Under the pieces are notes generated by a model. The model worked only from the letters and a program-made list of their open reading frames with translations, had not been told where the DNA came from and made no database searches. 64,000 nt of DNA from Desmodus rotundus (taxonomy: Eukaryota > Chordata > Mammalia > Chiroptera > Phyllostomidae): contig NC_071392.1 of the NCBI RefSeq assembly GCF_022682495.2, positions 108,428,896 to 108,492,895 on the forward strand, written 5' to 3'. Positions 33,785 through 44,977 of this stretch are shown here, piece after piece; positions within the stretch are counted from its first letter, which is position 1; each line of letters starts with the position of its first letter. The position numbers were made by a program, and so were the translations under genes.

Positions 33785-34535
33785 GCTCTTTGCTTCGGGA
33801 GATGGAACCTGACTCCCATCCTCTTGTATCTGGACTGGCCCCAGCGATATTCTTGACAGATAAAATGGAACAGAAGCAACTTTCTGGGGCTTCCACGATT
33901 CTGTTACAAGACACCGTAGAGCCTCCCCTCGAGTCCTTTGGAATGACCACAGGAGAATTGGGAGAAACCAGCCATCAGGTGAGAAGTCAGACTATCCTGG
34001 GCCCACTGAGCGCTAAGAGAGTGAAGCTAGCCATGTGGAGAAGCTGCCTGGAGAGAGAGATGCTTGACCAGTGTGACCAGTCATTTCAGCCACACCACTT
34101 ATCCCAGACTGAGCATCAGACCTCTGAATAAAGAAGCCTTCATATAAGTAAAATAGTATGGTATTTGTCTTCTTCTAACTGGCTTACTTCACTTAGCATA
34201 ATACTCTCTAGAGTACAGCACAGGGAATACAGTCAATAATACCAAGATAAATAGGTGTGGGGCCAGGAGGGTACTTGAAGCAGCGGGGCGACCACTCTGT
34301 AAAGTACATGATTTTCTAACCACTTTGCTGTACTTCTGAAATGAATACAGAATAGTAGTGAATGTAAACTGTAATTGAAAATATTTTTTGTTAAAAAAGA
34401 AGCCTTCAGATATCGCCCAGCCCCAAGTACATTTGATTGCACCTGCCCAGAGGCCCCAGGTAAGAGCTATTCATCCGAGGAGGAAGAGCGCAAACACCAG
34501 AACTGCATCCAGATAACACAACGAGATCGTTAGCA
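33785..34535 (+). mobile_element. MLT1-like MaLR LTR, split by an L1
   Basis: Phrases typical of MLT1-type LTRs are visible: 'tctggactggccccagcgat', 'gacagataaaatggaacaga', 'agctagccatgtggagaagc', then, after the L1 interruption, 'agccttcagatatcgcccag' and 'ttgattgcacctgcccagag'. The 113-codon frame at 33790-34131 lies wholly in this LTR and is not a gene. Right boundary approximate. Confidence 0.55.
34143..34395 (+). mobile_element. L1 LINE 3' end inserted in the MLT1-like LTR
   Basis: Contains 'cacagggaatacagtcaata', 'tgtaaagtacatgattttct' and 'tgctgtacttctgaaatgaa', the 3' UTR wording of L1MA/MB-type elements, ending in 'tgttaaaa'. A perfect 13-bp TSD, aaagaagccttca, flanks it at 34130-34142 and 34396-34408. 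Confidence 0.85.
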
Positions 34536-37500
34536 TGAATACAATGATCAGTTTGCAAAGGAAGGGCACTCTGCCCTCTGCTTTCCCCATCCTCGTCCTC
34601 ATTTATCAACCTCGTTTCACTCACCAGTTATGCAAAAGCTTTTGATGCAGCCCGGGAATATCCACCTTCCATAACGCCCACTGGTGGTTTCACAAAATAA
34701 TCATGTTGCCCTGTGCATTAATACAGACCCTCCACATTCCACCACGACACTTTGTTTAGGAGAACTGTGTACAGTCTAAACACTCTGTTACGTATTTCAA
34801 AAGACGTAGAGAAGAGGGTTCTTATACTGAATGTGTTTATATTGCTTTCAGCAACAAAATCGTATCACAAAGATGTTTTCAAAGGTTCATTTTCAAAGCG
34901 CTCTCTCCATAGCCCACTTCATTCCCCTAACAGATACTTTGTTCCTCATTTTTAAAATGTCACATTAACCTTGAAGTGAGAGATTACATTTATTATTATT
35001 AGCATTGTTGTCATGATTGGTATTTATTTGATAAGTGGCATTATACCAAGAGGCATTTCAGTGGCAGATATCAATGTTCAGTAAACTTGAAACACTTGTC
35101 ATTTTATAAAACAAAAATAAACAACCCCAAATCTAGTAGCTCTTTTAAGTTCTTGGCTACATTATGAAAACTATTTTTTTATTGTCATTCTCTACCTCAC
35201 TATAAAGAAAATTTTTTTGTATTTTAAAGATATTTTCTCTTATAAAATCAAGTATGTGGTGAGAACTTGTAAACATTTTTGCACACATATGGCCTCAGCT
35301 ATTTTTTGCTATAGGCAATAATTCAGTTTGTGCATTTCATGTCCTCTGCTATTATTTTTTTGAGTCACAAAGTAGCTTGGAAATATGTCAATATTGCACT
35401 CAAAATATAATCAATTCTGGTGGAACATTTAAAAAATTATGGAACAACTACTTAATTATACAATTTAAAATTCAACCATAAATGATCCATATTTCAGCAC
35501 TATCTTTTAATCTTATTTAAAATTTTTAAAAAATACCAGTCACCCAGCTACTCTAGCAGTAGATCCACTTATTATTTCATAAAATATTGTTCTCCTTAAA
35601 AGCCATTAATTGCTTTTTTCTCCATTACACGTATTCTTTTGTGTTAAAAAAATGTTTATTCTCTACTTCATGTGGCAAATTCCAAAAGGAAGGAAGTGTT
35701 AGAAACATCTGTACCTCCACTCAACTGTGTAGCAAACCTCACACATCAAGTAATTTCTTTTAACACTTGACTCTTCAAATCTTTAGCAAGGTTTCTCGGC
35801 ATCTTCTACCACAATCTGCTGACAAAGGAATGTTTTTATTTGTCGCCATATTGTTTTTGGTATATGATTTCAGCTGTTTTTCTCGTGTTAGGAAGATTGA
35901 GTATTTTCCCCAATGACTTTTTTTGGGGGCTTTGCTAATAAGCAGTAAAACTCAAAATAGGCTTTTAAACATGAACAGTAAATTAAGTGAAATTTTGTCA
36001 GTACTTCTTTGGGTATTGCACAACTTTAATCATGGCTGAAAATACATAGTCTTGCTCTACGTTCTGGATGCTTCCTTTCCAAATGTCTTGAAAATTGTGC
36101 CTAATTGTGCCAGCTTTATTGGCTATCTCAGAGGTGAATGATTAAAAGGAAGCAACCTGAGGTGTAAGGAGGCCAGGTAGGGGGCAGTTACAGTATAAGC
36201 AGAGCTGACAAAATTAAATCAGGGAAAAAGAAAAGAATGCATTTGAGAGAAGATCTCCAATTGGTCTAGATATTTTATATAAATTATATGTGATAATAAT
36301 AATTATAATAATGTTATCCTACAAAGGTATTTTAAAATTACAAGAAATAAATAGGTAAATGCATTCAAATCTTTGCTCACTTTGGGATTATAAAGAAGAA
36401 AACAAATAAGCAAGGACATTCATTTGTTTGCTGAGGTCTCTGTAGAGCTTGATAAAGTGGAATAAGCTACAAACCATGTAGGAAAAGGTTTTAGAATTCT
36501 GTTTCCCTTTACCATTTTCAGAATTTCCTGTATCTGTGGAAGTTTCTCTTTCATACATTTCTTCTCTTTCTGAAGTCAAACAAGAAAGTATTTACACTGA
36601 TGGTCTTTTACTAGAAGTGTCCCCCTCCTCCTTTCCCATTGGCCCATGGTCACCTCTTCTCGGGCTTTCCCTTCCCACTTCAGTGCCTACTCTAGTCTCC
36701 TTCAGAGAAAGTTTGCCTCTGATCTTCCAAATAGGACCCAGAGAGGAGAAGGCAGCAGGAGGGTTGCGGGAGCAGTGCTGGGCAGGGACCCCACGAGAAT
36801 TCTCCTCGATTAGCAGGAGAAGGGAAGAAAAGAAGGCTGGCCACCCTCTCGGGTTATTTTCCTTTCTTCTGCCTGATAACGAACAACACACACACTTAAA
36901 GGTCATCATCACCTTGATCCTTCTCAGAGAATGAGCCTGTGATTTACGTAGCTGTGGACAAAGAGGGGCTGTGGAGGACAGGAGCCTTGGATGTAGGAGC
37001 CAAGCCAGTGATTTCATTTAAAAATTGCCTCCGTTAGGCCTTTGGGGCTAAAAATAAGGCTTGACAAATACATGTAACCAAAATTCTTCTCTTCCTCTTT
37101 TCTCTCTCTCTCTTTCTCTCCAACTCCCTCCCCTTCCTGGAGGAAAAGGATTATCATGTCCAGGTGAGTGAGGAGGGTACAGAGAACTCTCGAAGCTGTG
37201 CACGTTGATACTGTGAGCTGCTTGTGTGTCTGACTCCCATTCTGGGTCATCGACTCTGTGAACAGAGATGAGCTTTGTTTGGCTTTGTACTCCTGGTGCC
37301 CAGCAGCAGTGGTGTTTCAAAATGTAGATTCCTTCCTCATGCATTTCTTCACTTTCAAAATGTTCTCCATTTTTATAAACATAGAAATGTATAAAATGGT
37401 CCATGTTTTCTATTGTTCTCTATAACTGAATGAATAACAGAAAGGAGAGAGATTGGAGTAGATCCTCAAAAGCAAAGGGGATTCCGTGCACCATCCATCC

Positions 37501-37819
37501 AGGTTTGTCAAGTTTCCTATTCCTTCCTCACACCTCTCCGTTGTTTTGGCAAAATCCATGTTGCACAGGTACCTGGCTGACCCATCCCGTTGGTTTACAG
37601 TCAAAGGGATAGAATATCATTTCTTAACGATCCCAGCCCCCTTTCTTCACATCAACATAGAGTTAGCCAGTTCCATTGACCCATTCATCCTCACTTCTTT
37701 CCTGCCTAAGGAGTACTTTCTTCTATTAGGTAGCTTTAGGGTTTTGCCAAGGTGGCCTCTTATTTCTGATCCACGTTTCCTTCTGTCCTTTCTCTCTTTT
37801 CATTTCTTTTCAGGTTAAT
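34536..37819. other. Repeat-poor, AT-rich stretch
   Basis: 34960-36400 is strongly AT-rich with no recognised LINE, SINE or LTR and almost no frame of 60 codons. 36540-37020 is purine-rich with opposed 132- and 141-codon frames that exclude each other. A CT microsatellite lies at about 37097-37120. The long absence of named repeats may reflect old unique or constrained sequence. Confidence 0.4.
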
Positions 37820-38350
37820 TTATCTGATTGCATGCAATGCACCGCAGCCATGTTAAGACACCAACTGAGTTTCCACTTGGAGGCTTGGAGGAAAGATTAC
37901 CATTAAAACGTGACTTCCATCCACTCAGCTGAAATTACTATTGATTGCCAAAGAAAAATATTTGTGCTGTGAAGCTGGGAGCTATGATGTTGAACCATAT
38001 TAACATAATGTTAGCATAGCTACGGGTGTTTAGTAGCACGCAATCAGATTTGAAATGAACGTTGATTATAGATGGAGATTAATGTTCACATATTCATAGG
38101 AACACAATGAGAAGAGCAATTTCCTTTCTACTACAGATCAATGGTTTCCCCATTCAATTATACAGCTGTAATAATTGCATTATGCTGAAATATTTCTTAA
38201 TGGCTAATTTCTTTCCTTTTGTGTGTGTGTGTATGAGCTCTTTTGTCAGTGATAGCTTCTGCAGCCCGAGGACAGCATAAGATGTTTTAATCACTGGTGT
38301 CGTTTTGCAAGCTTTGACCAAGCCAGTAATTTCCCCCTTTTCCCCTTCTT
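37820..38350. promoter_or_regulatory. Candidate conserved noncoding element
   Basis: Repeat-free block with a dense set of homeodomain and POU-like words: 'gaaattactattgattgcc' near 37931, 'ggagattaatgttcac' near 38073, 'gtaataattgcattatgc' near 38167 and 'cttaatggctaatttc' near 38196. No coding frame. Function as an enhancer is inference; conservation needs testing. Confidence 0.3.
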
Positions 38351-39654
38351 TGCTATTCTTTCTTATTATTGCCTAGAATCACTTCCTGGATGATTGAAAC
38401 ATAGGGAGTTGCTTCAAGTCTTTTCTTCTTCTTGTTTAGACAGTGAAGACAAACCTGGAAACCTATGGGGCCATGGATTCTTGATCCTTTCCACGTATCT
38501 GCTGGGGAAGACATTGATAAAGACCCACAAATACAGGTTGCCCCTCCCCCATAGACCCATGTTGTACATAAACATAAGAATTTTGGAGCCATTCCCTGAT
38601 TAAAAAGCAAATGAAAAAAGCCAGTGTCTTCTTCAATATGCAAAACAAATCTCTGGGGACTGACGAAATGTCCCTGTTTGTGTAGTGTATGTGCTGCCGA
38701 AGCCAGCACTGACGTTTGTATCGTAAAGATAAAATAGCAGTAACGCCGAACACTCACCTTTTTTTCTAAATATAACGATGCCCTCCTGCTTACCTGAACG
38801 TCGCTCAGAGGAAGCCTGGCTGGTGTGTTTTCTTCTTTGGATGTGAGCACTACCTTTTGGTAGAGTTGTGATGTTCCTGCCTCACACCCTTCGAGGCTGC
38901 CCTGGAGGGCTAGGCTTTCTCTGATCTAATTTCTTGTGTCCTTGTGCATTCAGCCTTCTTCAAAATTGGTTGAACAGAGGGTGTGGCACGGTAGAAAGAA
39001 AGCCAAAAGTGAAGAAACTGACTATACACTGAGGCTTGAAGGGATCTGCTCATTGGTGTGCCCATTGCCAAGTCACTGGCAATTCATAGCCTCAGTTTTT
39101 CCCCACTGGAACATGGAAACTTAACATCTAACTCACAAGGTCATGGTGCAGAAGAGATGAAATTGAAGCTGAGCTACAGTGAGTGTAGCGGAGCTCCGGG
39201 TGGTTGGCACCGCATCCCCAGCCCACCGGTGCTTTCAGCTAAAGTTGTGGAGTCTACTTTATAAGTCTCATGCTGAAAGCACCTCGTTTTGAGTGCTGCT
39301 GAACTTCTTTCTGTTTTTCTGACGCCAGGTCTTTTTCAAAGTCTCTGGAGCTTCCTCAGTCCTCTTTAAACACACCCTGAAAAGAGAAAAGAATTAACAC
39401 CCTCAGGAGCCGTCCCTTAACCTGCAGGGCCTGAAGCAGGTGGATAAACGCCCATCCTCCCAGAAGCCCCGTTAAGATCTGAAACCACAGCAAGCACCAT
39501 TACGTTGGCCTTTCCTCCCTTCCTGCTGCACCCTCCCAACTCCTTCACTCCTGCTCCCAGAGATCACCGCTCTCTAAAGAGAACACTGCACCCGAGCTCT
39601 TTTTCATTCTCTGCTTTCAGTGAGGGATCCCAAACTAACGTAGTGAGTTTAGAG
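38351..39654. other. Mostly unassigned stretch
   Basis: A 165-codon minus frame (38353-38850) overlaps a second 96-codon frame and shows no domain. A weak antisense MIR trace is at about 38985-39200 ('cattgccaagtcactggcaa', 'cctcagtttttccccactgg'). Confidence 0.35.
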
Positions 39655-39890
39655 ACTTACCCAAGACTTCAGAGCTAGACCAGCCTGGCTTAAATCCTAT
39701 CTCTATGACTCATCTACCGTGTGGTCTTAGGTATATCCCTCACTATCCACCCCAGGTTCCTGTTGTTTCATTTGTAAAATGGATATAAGGATAGGATCTG
39801 TCTCGAAGCATTATAAAGATGGAATGAGATCTTGCAGGCAAGCACTTAAAAAATCTTATTTTCTATCATTAGTATTTTTATTAGAAGTAT
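39655..39890 (-). repeat. MIR SINE, antisense
   Basis: 'gctagaccagcctggcttaa', 'ccgtgtggtcttaggtatat' and 'tttcatttgtaaaatggata' give a long reverse-complement MIR. Confidence 0.65.
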
Positions 39891-40264
39891 CTAGAATAAT
39901 GTGGACATTCAGTGAAACACATCTTCCTTTGGAATGTTATGCTTGAGACAAAATAGATCTGGGAGTAATAAACACAACCAATATGTTCTTTTTTTAAATG
40001 TATACAGTACTCTTTCTTTTTTTTTTGGTGCCATGCTATACACAAAGAAGCAACATGTGAATGCAGTGTTCATCATCAGTGTGTTACAAAGTCTTGGCCG
40101 TTCATTCTAGTCTCTAGAGCTTTTTAAAAACACATCCCCAGGGAAAGAGAGTTTTGTTCTCCCTGTGCCCTCTTAATCAGGTAGAAGCTGCACAGGAAAA
40201 AATATGTGTCTGCTACTCAGTAATGGACAGAATATAAAAATAATACAGGCTAGTACCTAGCCTA
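39891..40264. other. Unassigned noncoding stretch
   Basis: T-run near 40013-40027; no repeat or gene recognised. Confidence 0.35.
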
Positions 40265-40460
40265 TACATAGGGTCCAGCAGAAGTAATGCCACTGAATGT
40301 GGCTGGTAGGGTATGTGAAAGTCTCGCATGAGATGGATAGCAATTTGAACATTTAACTTAAATGACGTCATGTGGCGTGCTTGAGTGTGACGTTATGTTA
40401 CAGAATTACATGCTTATGATTTTGTAATACAAGATTTTATGTAATAAAGAGGAGCATTAT
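40265..40460 (+). mobile_element. Possible Tc1/mariner-like 5' end
   Basis: After a TA dinucleotide the sequence 'gggtccagcagaagtaatgc' resembles a mariner-type terminal inverted repeat, followed by an AT-rich leader with repeated tgacgt words (about 40364-40394). I find neither a transposase frame nor the partner terminus, so this is tentative. Confidence 0.25.
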
Positions 40461-40679
40461 TTGTGTTGGCCCCTGTATTTTAGATCATTTGTTGGCAGGG
40501 AAAGCATGTGAAGCCAGGGAACTTCCAGAGCAGGCTAACTGGATGGGGGGCAGCCTGGGGTTTGATATGCTGCATTTGGTAGTGGCAGGTGATCCCCAGG
40601 AGAGATGTTCCTTTCCTGTGACCCCACCAAAAGCCAATACCACATGTTGTTTAGTTTCTGACTTCATCACTCAAAAAGA

Positions 40680-40858
40680 GTTTTTTGGGGAGTAATGGGG
40701 GAGAGAAGGGGAAGGGTCATCAAGGAACATGTATAAAAGACCCACAGACAAAGACAATGGTGGGGGGAGAATTGAATGTGGGAGGTGGGGGTTGGTAGGG
40801 TGGAGGAGAGTAAGGGGGGCAATGGGGACAACTGTAATTGAACAACAATAAAAAAAAG
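40680..40858 (+). mobile_element. L1 LINE 3' UTR fragment
   Basis: G-rich polypurine tract typical of the L1 3' UTR ('gggagagaaggggaagggtc', 'gggaggtgggggttggtagg') ending 'gtaattgaacaacaataaaa' with an A tail. The wording matches the L1 tail at 41.7 kb, so both come from related bat L1s. 5'-truncated. Confidence 0.78.
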
Positions 40859-41162
40859 ACATGGAATGCAGGAAAAAACAAGTGTCATGGCAAATGTAAG
40901 TCCACCTATGGTCAATAAGAACATTAAATGTGAACAGGTTAAATAATCTAATAAAAAAAGTTAAAGCTTAAATCAGATAGCTATAAAGGTTTCTTCAATT
41001 CTTATAACAATAAAATTCCCTTGGAAATAAAATATGGCAATTGCCAAACAGCAAAAAAAGAAATTTTGTTGAGTGGCTCCTGTGTGCTAAGCAATGTGTT
41101 CTGTGCTGGAGATAGAATCTGGAGCAAATAGACTTAACTTCTTGTTTCTTTTGGTTCCTAGG
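40859..41162. other. Unassigned AT-rich stretch
   Basis: Includes 'caaatgtaagtccacctatg', which might be L1-related, but no firm call. Confidence 0.3.
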
Positions 41163-41170
41163 ATCTAGAG

Positions 41171-41853
41171 CAGTGATTTTCATCTGGTGTCCCACGGCTC
41201 ACTGGTGCCCCACAAGAATTTTTAAAACATGCAATACCTGCAAGTCAGGGGCACTGACTTCTTTTCCCTTAGATTGTCAAAAAAAAAAAAAAAAGACAAC
41301 AGCCAATACAACAATAGCTCTATGGTGTGAATGAATCAAAATTATACCAACAAATTTTTTTTTGGCTTGCCCCAGAATTTTAGTAATTAGTTTATGTGTG
41401 CTATGAGATGACAAAAAACTATGGTACATTTACACAATGGAATTCTACACAGCAAAGAGAAAGAAGGAGCTTATACCCTTTGCCACAGCATGGATGGAAC
41501 TGGAGAGCATTATGCTAAGTGAAATAAGCCAGGCGGTGAGGGACAAATACCATATGATCTCACCTTTAACTGGAACATAATCAACAAAAGAAAAAGCAAA
41601 CAAAATATAACCAGAGACATTGAAATTAAGAACATTGTAACAATAGCCAGAGGGGAGTGGGGAGGGGATAGTGGGGAGAGGGGTCTATAGGAGCTACTAT
41701 AAAGGACACAAGGACAAAATCAAGGGGGGAGGGTAAAGGTGGGGGAGGGAGGTGGGACTGGCTGGGGTGGGGTGGAGGGATGGGGAGAAAATGCAGACAA
41801 TTGTAACTGAATAAATAAATTAATTTAAAAAAACCAAAGGTTGAATATCACTG
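41171..41853 (+). mobile_element. hAT-type MITE with 8-bp TSD, interrupted by L1
   Basis: Left terminus cagtgattttcatctgg (41171-41187) matches the reverse complement of the right terminus ccaaaggttgaatatcactg (41834-41853). A perfect 8-bp TSD, atctagag, lies at 41163-41170 and 41854-41861, diagnostic of hAT. Without the L1 the element is about 260 bp, with no transposase. An A run (41280-41295) interrupts the left part. Subfamily not named. Confidence 0.85.
41411..41832 (+). mobile_element. L1 LINE 3' end nested in the hAT MITE
   Basis: Begins in the ORF2-end region ('ggtacatttacacaatggaa', 'gcatggatggaactggagag', 'tatgctaagtgaaataagcc'), passes into the G-rich 3' UTR and ends 'taactgaataaataaattaa' with an A tail. 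The phrase order is that of a young-to-middle-aged L1. TSD unclear because the target was A-rich. Confidence 0.88.
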
Positions 41854-42104
41854 ATCTAGAGAAGCACTACTTAACAGTCATATAAATATATATAACATTG
41901 AAACACTGGCTATGAGAAGTTCATATAAGAGAAGATAAAGATTTGAAAGTTAAGACCGGAAAGAAGAACAAGCGTTAACTGTGTGAATAGTGTTGGGGGA
42001 TGAAGAAGCCTTCCCAGTGAGAAGGAAGGATAAACATCCTGTGTGATACTCTACCTCCTCATCTCCATCCTTCTTTATAGCTCTGTTTGCCATGTTGTGT
42101 ATTA

Positions 42105-42240
42105 CATGTCTATTCTTTATTTTTTGCCTCTCTCTCCCAACCTGCACTAGAATCCAAAGTCGTTGAGGGTAGGGACTTTGAGGGTAGACTTTGTCTATAT
42201 TGACCATCTCTCTAGCTCCAGTGTATGAATAGATGTGCAC
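42105..42240 (+). repeat. L2 LINE 3' region
   Basis: 'gcactagaatccaaagtcgt' then 'gagggtagggactttg' and 'ctagctccagtgtatgaata' match the L2 3' end, with a duplicated 'gagggtag' phrase. Confidence 0.55.
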
Positions 42241-42880
42241 GCAGCATGCAGAGTTGCTTTCTCCCAAGCCCCAGGTCCTTCCTTTCAGGGTCTCTGCTTT
42301 AGAGTAGTTGGATGTTGAGTCCCTTTTCTCTATATTCAGTGCAGCCTGCGGGTTCACATATTTAGCAGAAGTGACTTCTTTGACAGGGGACACAAATGTG
42401 TCAAGTGGCGCAGAGGGTTCATGGTGGTTCACTCTCCAGGGTCTATTCCATCACAAAGGGTCAGTTTAGGCCATGGAGGCTCCTTCCCTTTCCCAGGAAC
42501 TGGTATGGGAGTGGGTCTGTGATTGGTTTTTTTGTTGTTGACACAAAGAAAGAACTGATGGGGATTCTAGAAATGCTTCCTAAGCCTTAAGAAGAATCCA
42601 TCAGAATAGATCGTCTTCTTCCCCTGAATGTTTTTATGTCTGGATGTAAATTCTCAAGCTGTCTGGCCTTGAGGAGAGCCATCCTAGGGAAAGTCTATAA
42701 GCTGAAGATAGTAGAGCAGAAAAATAGAAAGCATTTGGTGAAGTAATTTAACCTCTGAATTAACCAAACTTACGGTTTGCCTACCTCTGGCTTATTTATT
42801 TAGCCCTGCTGGCTTTTCTCATACAGCTGAAGGTGTCCTTAAAACTTACCTTATCTGCTACTAAGATCCAATACAACTTG

Positions 42881-42885
<5 letters not shown>
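42241..42885. other. Unassigned noncoding stretch
   Basis: Contains part of a 160-codon minus frame (41950-42432) that runs from L2 into unique sequence and has no domain. No other repeat seen. Confidence 0.4.

Positions 42886-42916
<31 letters not shown>
42886..42916. repeat. (TC)n microsatellite
   Basis: About 15 uninterrupted TC units. Confidence 0.95.
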
Positions 42917-42919
<3 letters not shown>

Positions 42920-43384
42920 CTTTCCAATGGGACTTTTGCTTTTAGGTGTGGGGGTGTTCTTAGATTTCTCTGTTAACAAGAATTATGTAGACTTTCTTTT
43001 TTGTGAGACACCTATCACAAAAATGGCTGTCATTCTGCAAAGGTGCATTGCCAGAAAATGCTAAGACAATAACAGTGGAGAAGTAGCAAATGAACAGGGT
43101 AAATACTCTAGATTTGTAAAACATACATGATGATAAGTGCCTCATTAAAAATCTAAAAATCAAAAAAGAAATCTCCACAATTTCCCAGATTTGCTTGTTT
43201 GTTACATGTGGTTGATTTTTTTTCAGGAGAAAGATGTAGGCTGAATACAAACCAGCCCTGGCTCCTGCCTCCACCATCTGCATTTATATCTCAGGCCACA
43301 GATGGTGATTTCCAGGAACAAGACTCTATAGGATCTAATGAGTTAAAAGGAAAGAATCACTTTTGATCCAAATCCTTTTTTGGA
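42917..43384. other. Unassigned noncoding stretch
   Basis: AT-leaning; a 107-codon minus frame (42960-43283) lacks any domain. Confidence 0.4.
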
Positions 43385-43625
43385 ACCAGGTGGTATAGCA
43401 GAATGTTAAAAGCCCAGCTTGGGAATTGGACAGACTTGAGTTTCGTGTAGATCCTTCCGTTTCCTCACTCTTTGATCTTTGACAAGTTACTTAAACATTC
43501 TCAGCCTCTGTTTTCACATCTGTAAAACACGGATGCTGATAGTTCCTACTTTGATAAGTGAGTTGAATTGCCTCGCTCAGGCTCTGGCATACGGCAAATG
43601 TAAGTAGTAACAGTCAGTGTTCTGC
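43385..43625 (-). repeat. MIR SINE, antisense
   Basis: Nearly full length: 'gaattggacagacttgagtt', 'ttgacaagttacttaaacat', 'gcctctgttttcacatctgt' then 'aaaacacggatgc', and 'ggctctggcatacggcaaat'. Confidence 0.72.
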
Positions 43626-43639
43626 ATGATTATCTGATG

Positions 43640-43795
43640 TGGGGCTCACTACTATCATTTTGCTTTACAGAAGAGGAAGCTGAAGCACAAGGAAGTCAAG
43701 TAAACTTGTCCAAGGCCATGTATCTGGTGAAAGATGGAGCCTGAATTTGGAACCAGGCAGTCTTGCTCCAAAGTTCATCTTCCTAATCATAAGGC
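43640..43795 (+). repeat. MIR SINE
   Basis: 'cattttgctttacagaagag' then 'gaagctgaagcaca', 'tgtccaaggccatgtatctg' and 'atttggaaccaggcagtctt'. Lies directly after an antisense MIR, giving an inverted pair. Confidence 0.7.
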
Positions 43796-43833
43796 ATCAA
43801 AGCACCCAAGTAAGGACAGTTAAGGAGGTAGGC

Positions 43834-43854
43834 TTTTTTTTTTTTTTTTTTTTT
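43834..43854. repeat. Poly-T run
   Basis: 21 consecutive T. Confidence 0.95.
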
Positions 43855-43859
43855 ACCTA

Positions 43860-44977
43860 AAAGTTTAAAAATGAAATGCTTATCGAGCAAGTTAGCTAGA
43901 CATTTCAGAAGTGCTTTGGTCTGGCATTTTAGGCTTCTAATTATTCCATCTCAATCTGCTTTGTCACTTTTACCCCCATTGAGAATTCTCATAATAACCT
44001 TCCCTGAGTGTGTTTTTCAGACATGGCTCCTTTGTGAAGACAGGAGTGAGGCAGAGTGTTCGGCAGAATATGTTTGGTTCGTCAAACAATTGTACCCTCC
44101 ATATTTCTAAGTCAACTTACTGTCCTTTGGCCCAGCTGCTTTGCAATTCATAGGGAGCCTTGCCTCTGCTTAGCGGCTTTCAACCCCTTTTGGCCTCTCA
44201 GTGGCTCCACACTGCTTACCCCTTGCCAACTGGAGCCAGAACCACGGTCAGATGAGGCCATGTTCTAAGTCTTCTACAAGGACAAACCAAGAGCTCAGAT
44301 CAGCAAGGTTGAACTGGAAGTCAGTGGGGTTAACCCAATACCAAATGGCAGTGATACAGCTGCACATTGGAATACTGGCTGGGGAAGAGCAGAAGCACAG
44401 ATCATAAAGATGAAAGAGAAATGGAAGGCAGCAGCATAGCCCACGGGGAAGACTCAGTCACACTCATTCATGCTGCGCATGCTGGGGTTAGCTCTTGATC
44501 TGTGCAACGTCACACCAAACCTGTCTGATTGGTGGCGTGGGCACGCTGGCAAATAGAAACACCTGGGCCTTCTCAGGGTGTTAGAATTCATGGCTCTGGT
44601 GCTATAAGGGGCGGGAAGAGGTAGGCAAGAGATGGGTGAGGGCATTTGGAGGTAGGTAAAGAGTGTAATGCCTAGCGGTTACTGGTGTGAGAGATGTATT
44701 TACCCAAGTAGTGTAGAATGGTCATAACCTAAAAGACATCTACAAAACCTTAGAGAAGTTAAGGGATCCATGACACATCATTAGAGATATTAGAATATTT
44801 GGGGACACAGCCCTAACATTTTGCTGGACAGTTACTAGATGCAAGATAGGTCCTGCGTTTGTTTTTGATTAGAATGCAAGAAAGTAATCTTAGTTTTAGC
44901 TATTGACCTGTCAAAACTTCTCATTTAGTGAGGAGGAAACTGAATGTCAAATTTGTAGTTTCTATGTTATTATAAGG
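43860..44977. other. Unassigned noncoding stretch
   Basis: No repeat recognised; short frames (up to 79 codons) without domains. Confidence 0.4.

Noticed and set aside
33790..34131. 113-codon plus-strand frame
   Set aside because: Lies entirely within the MLT1-like LTR that is interrupted by an L1 with a 13-bp TSD.
36536..37017. Opposed 132- and 141-codon frames
   Set aside because: The two strands are open over the same purine-rich stretch, which points to composition rather than coding.
38353..38850. 165-codon minus-strand open frame
   Set aside because: Overlaps another frame in a different phase, no domain, ordinary composition; random frames of this size are expected in 64 kb.
41950..42432. 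160-codon minus-strand open frame
   Set aside because: Runs through L2-derived sequence and into unique DNA with no domain; considered fortuitous.
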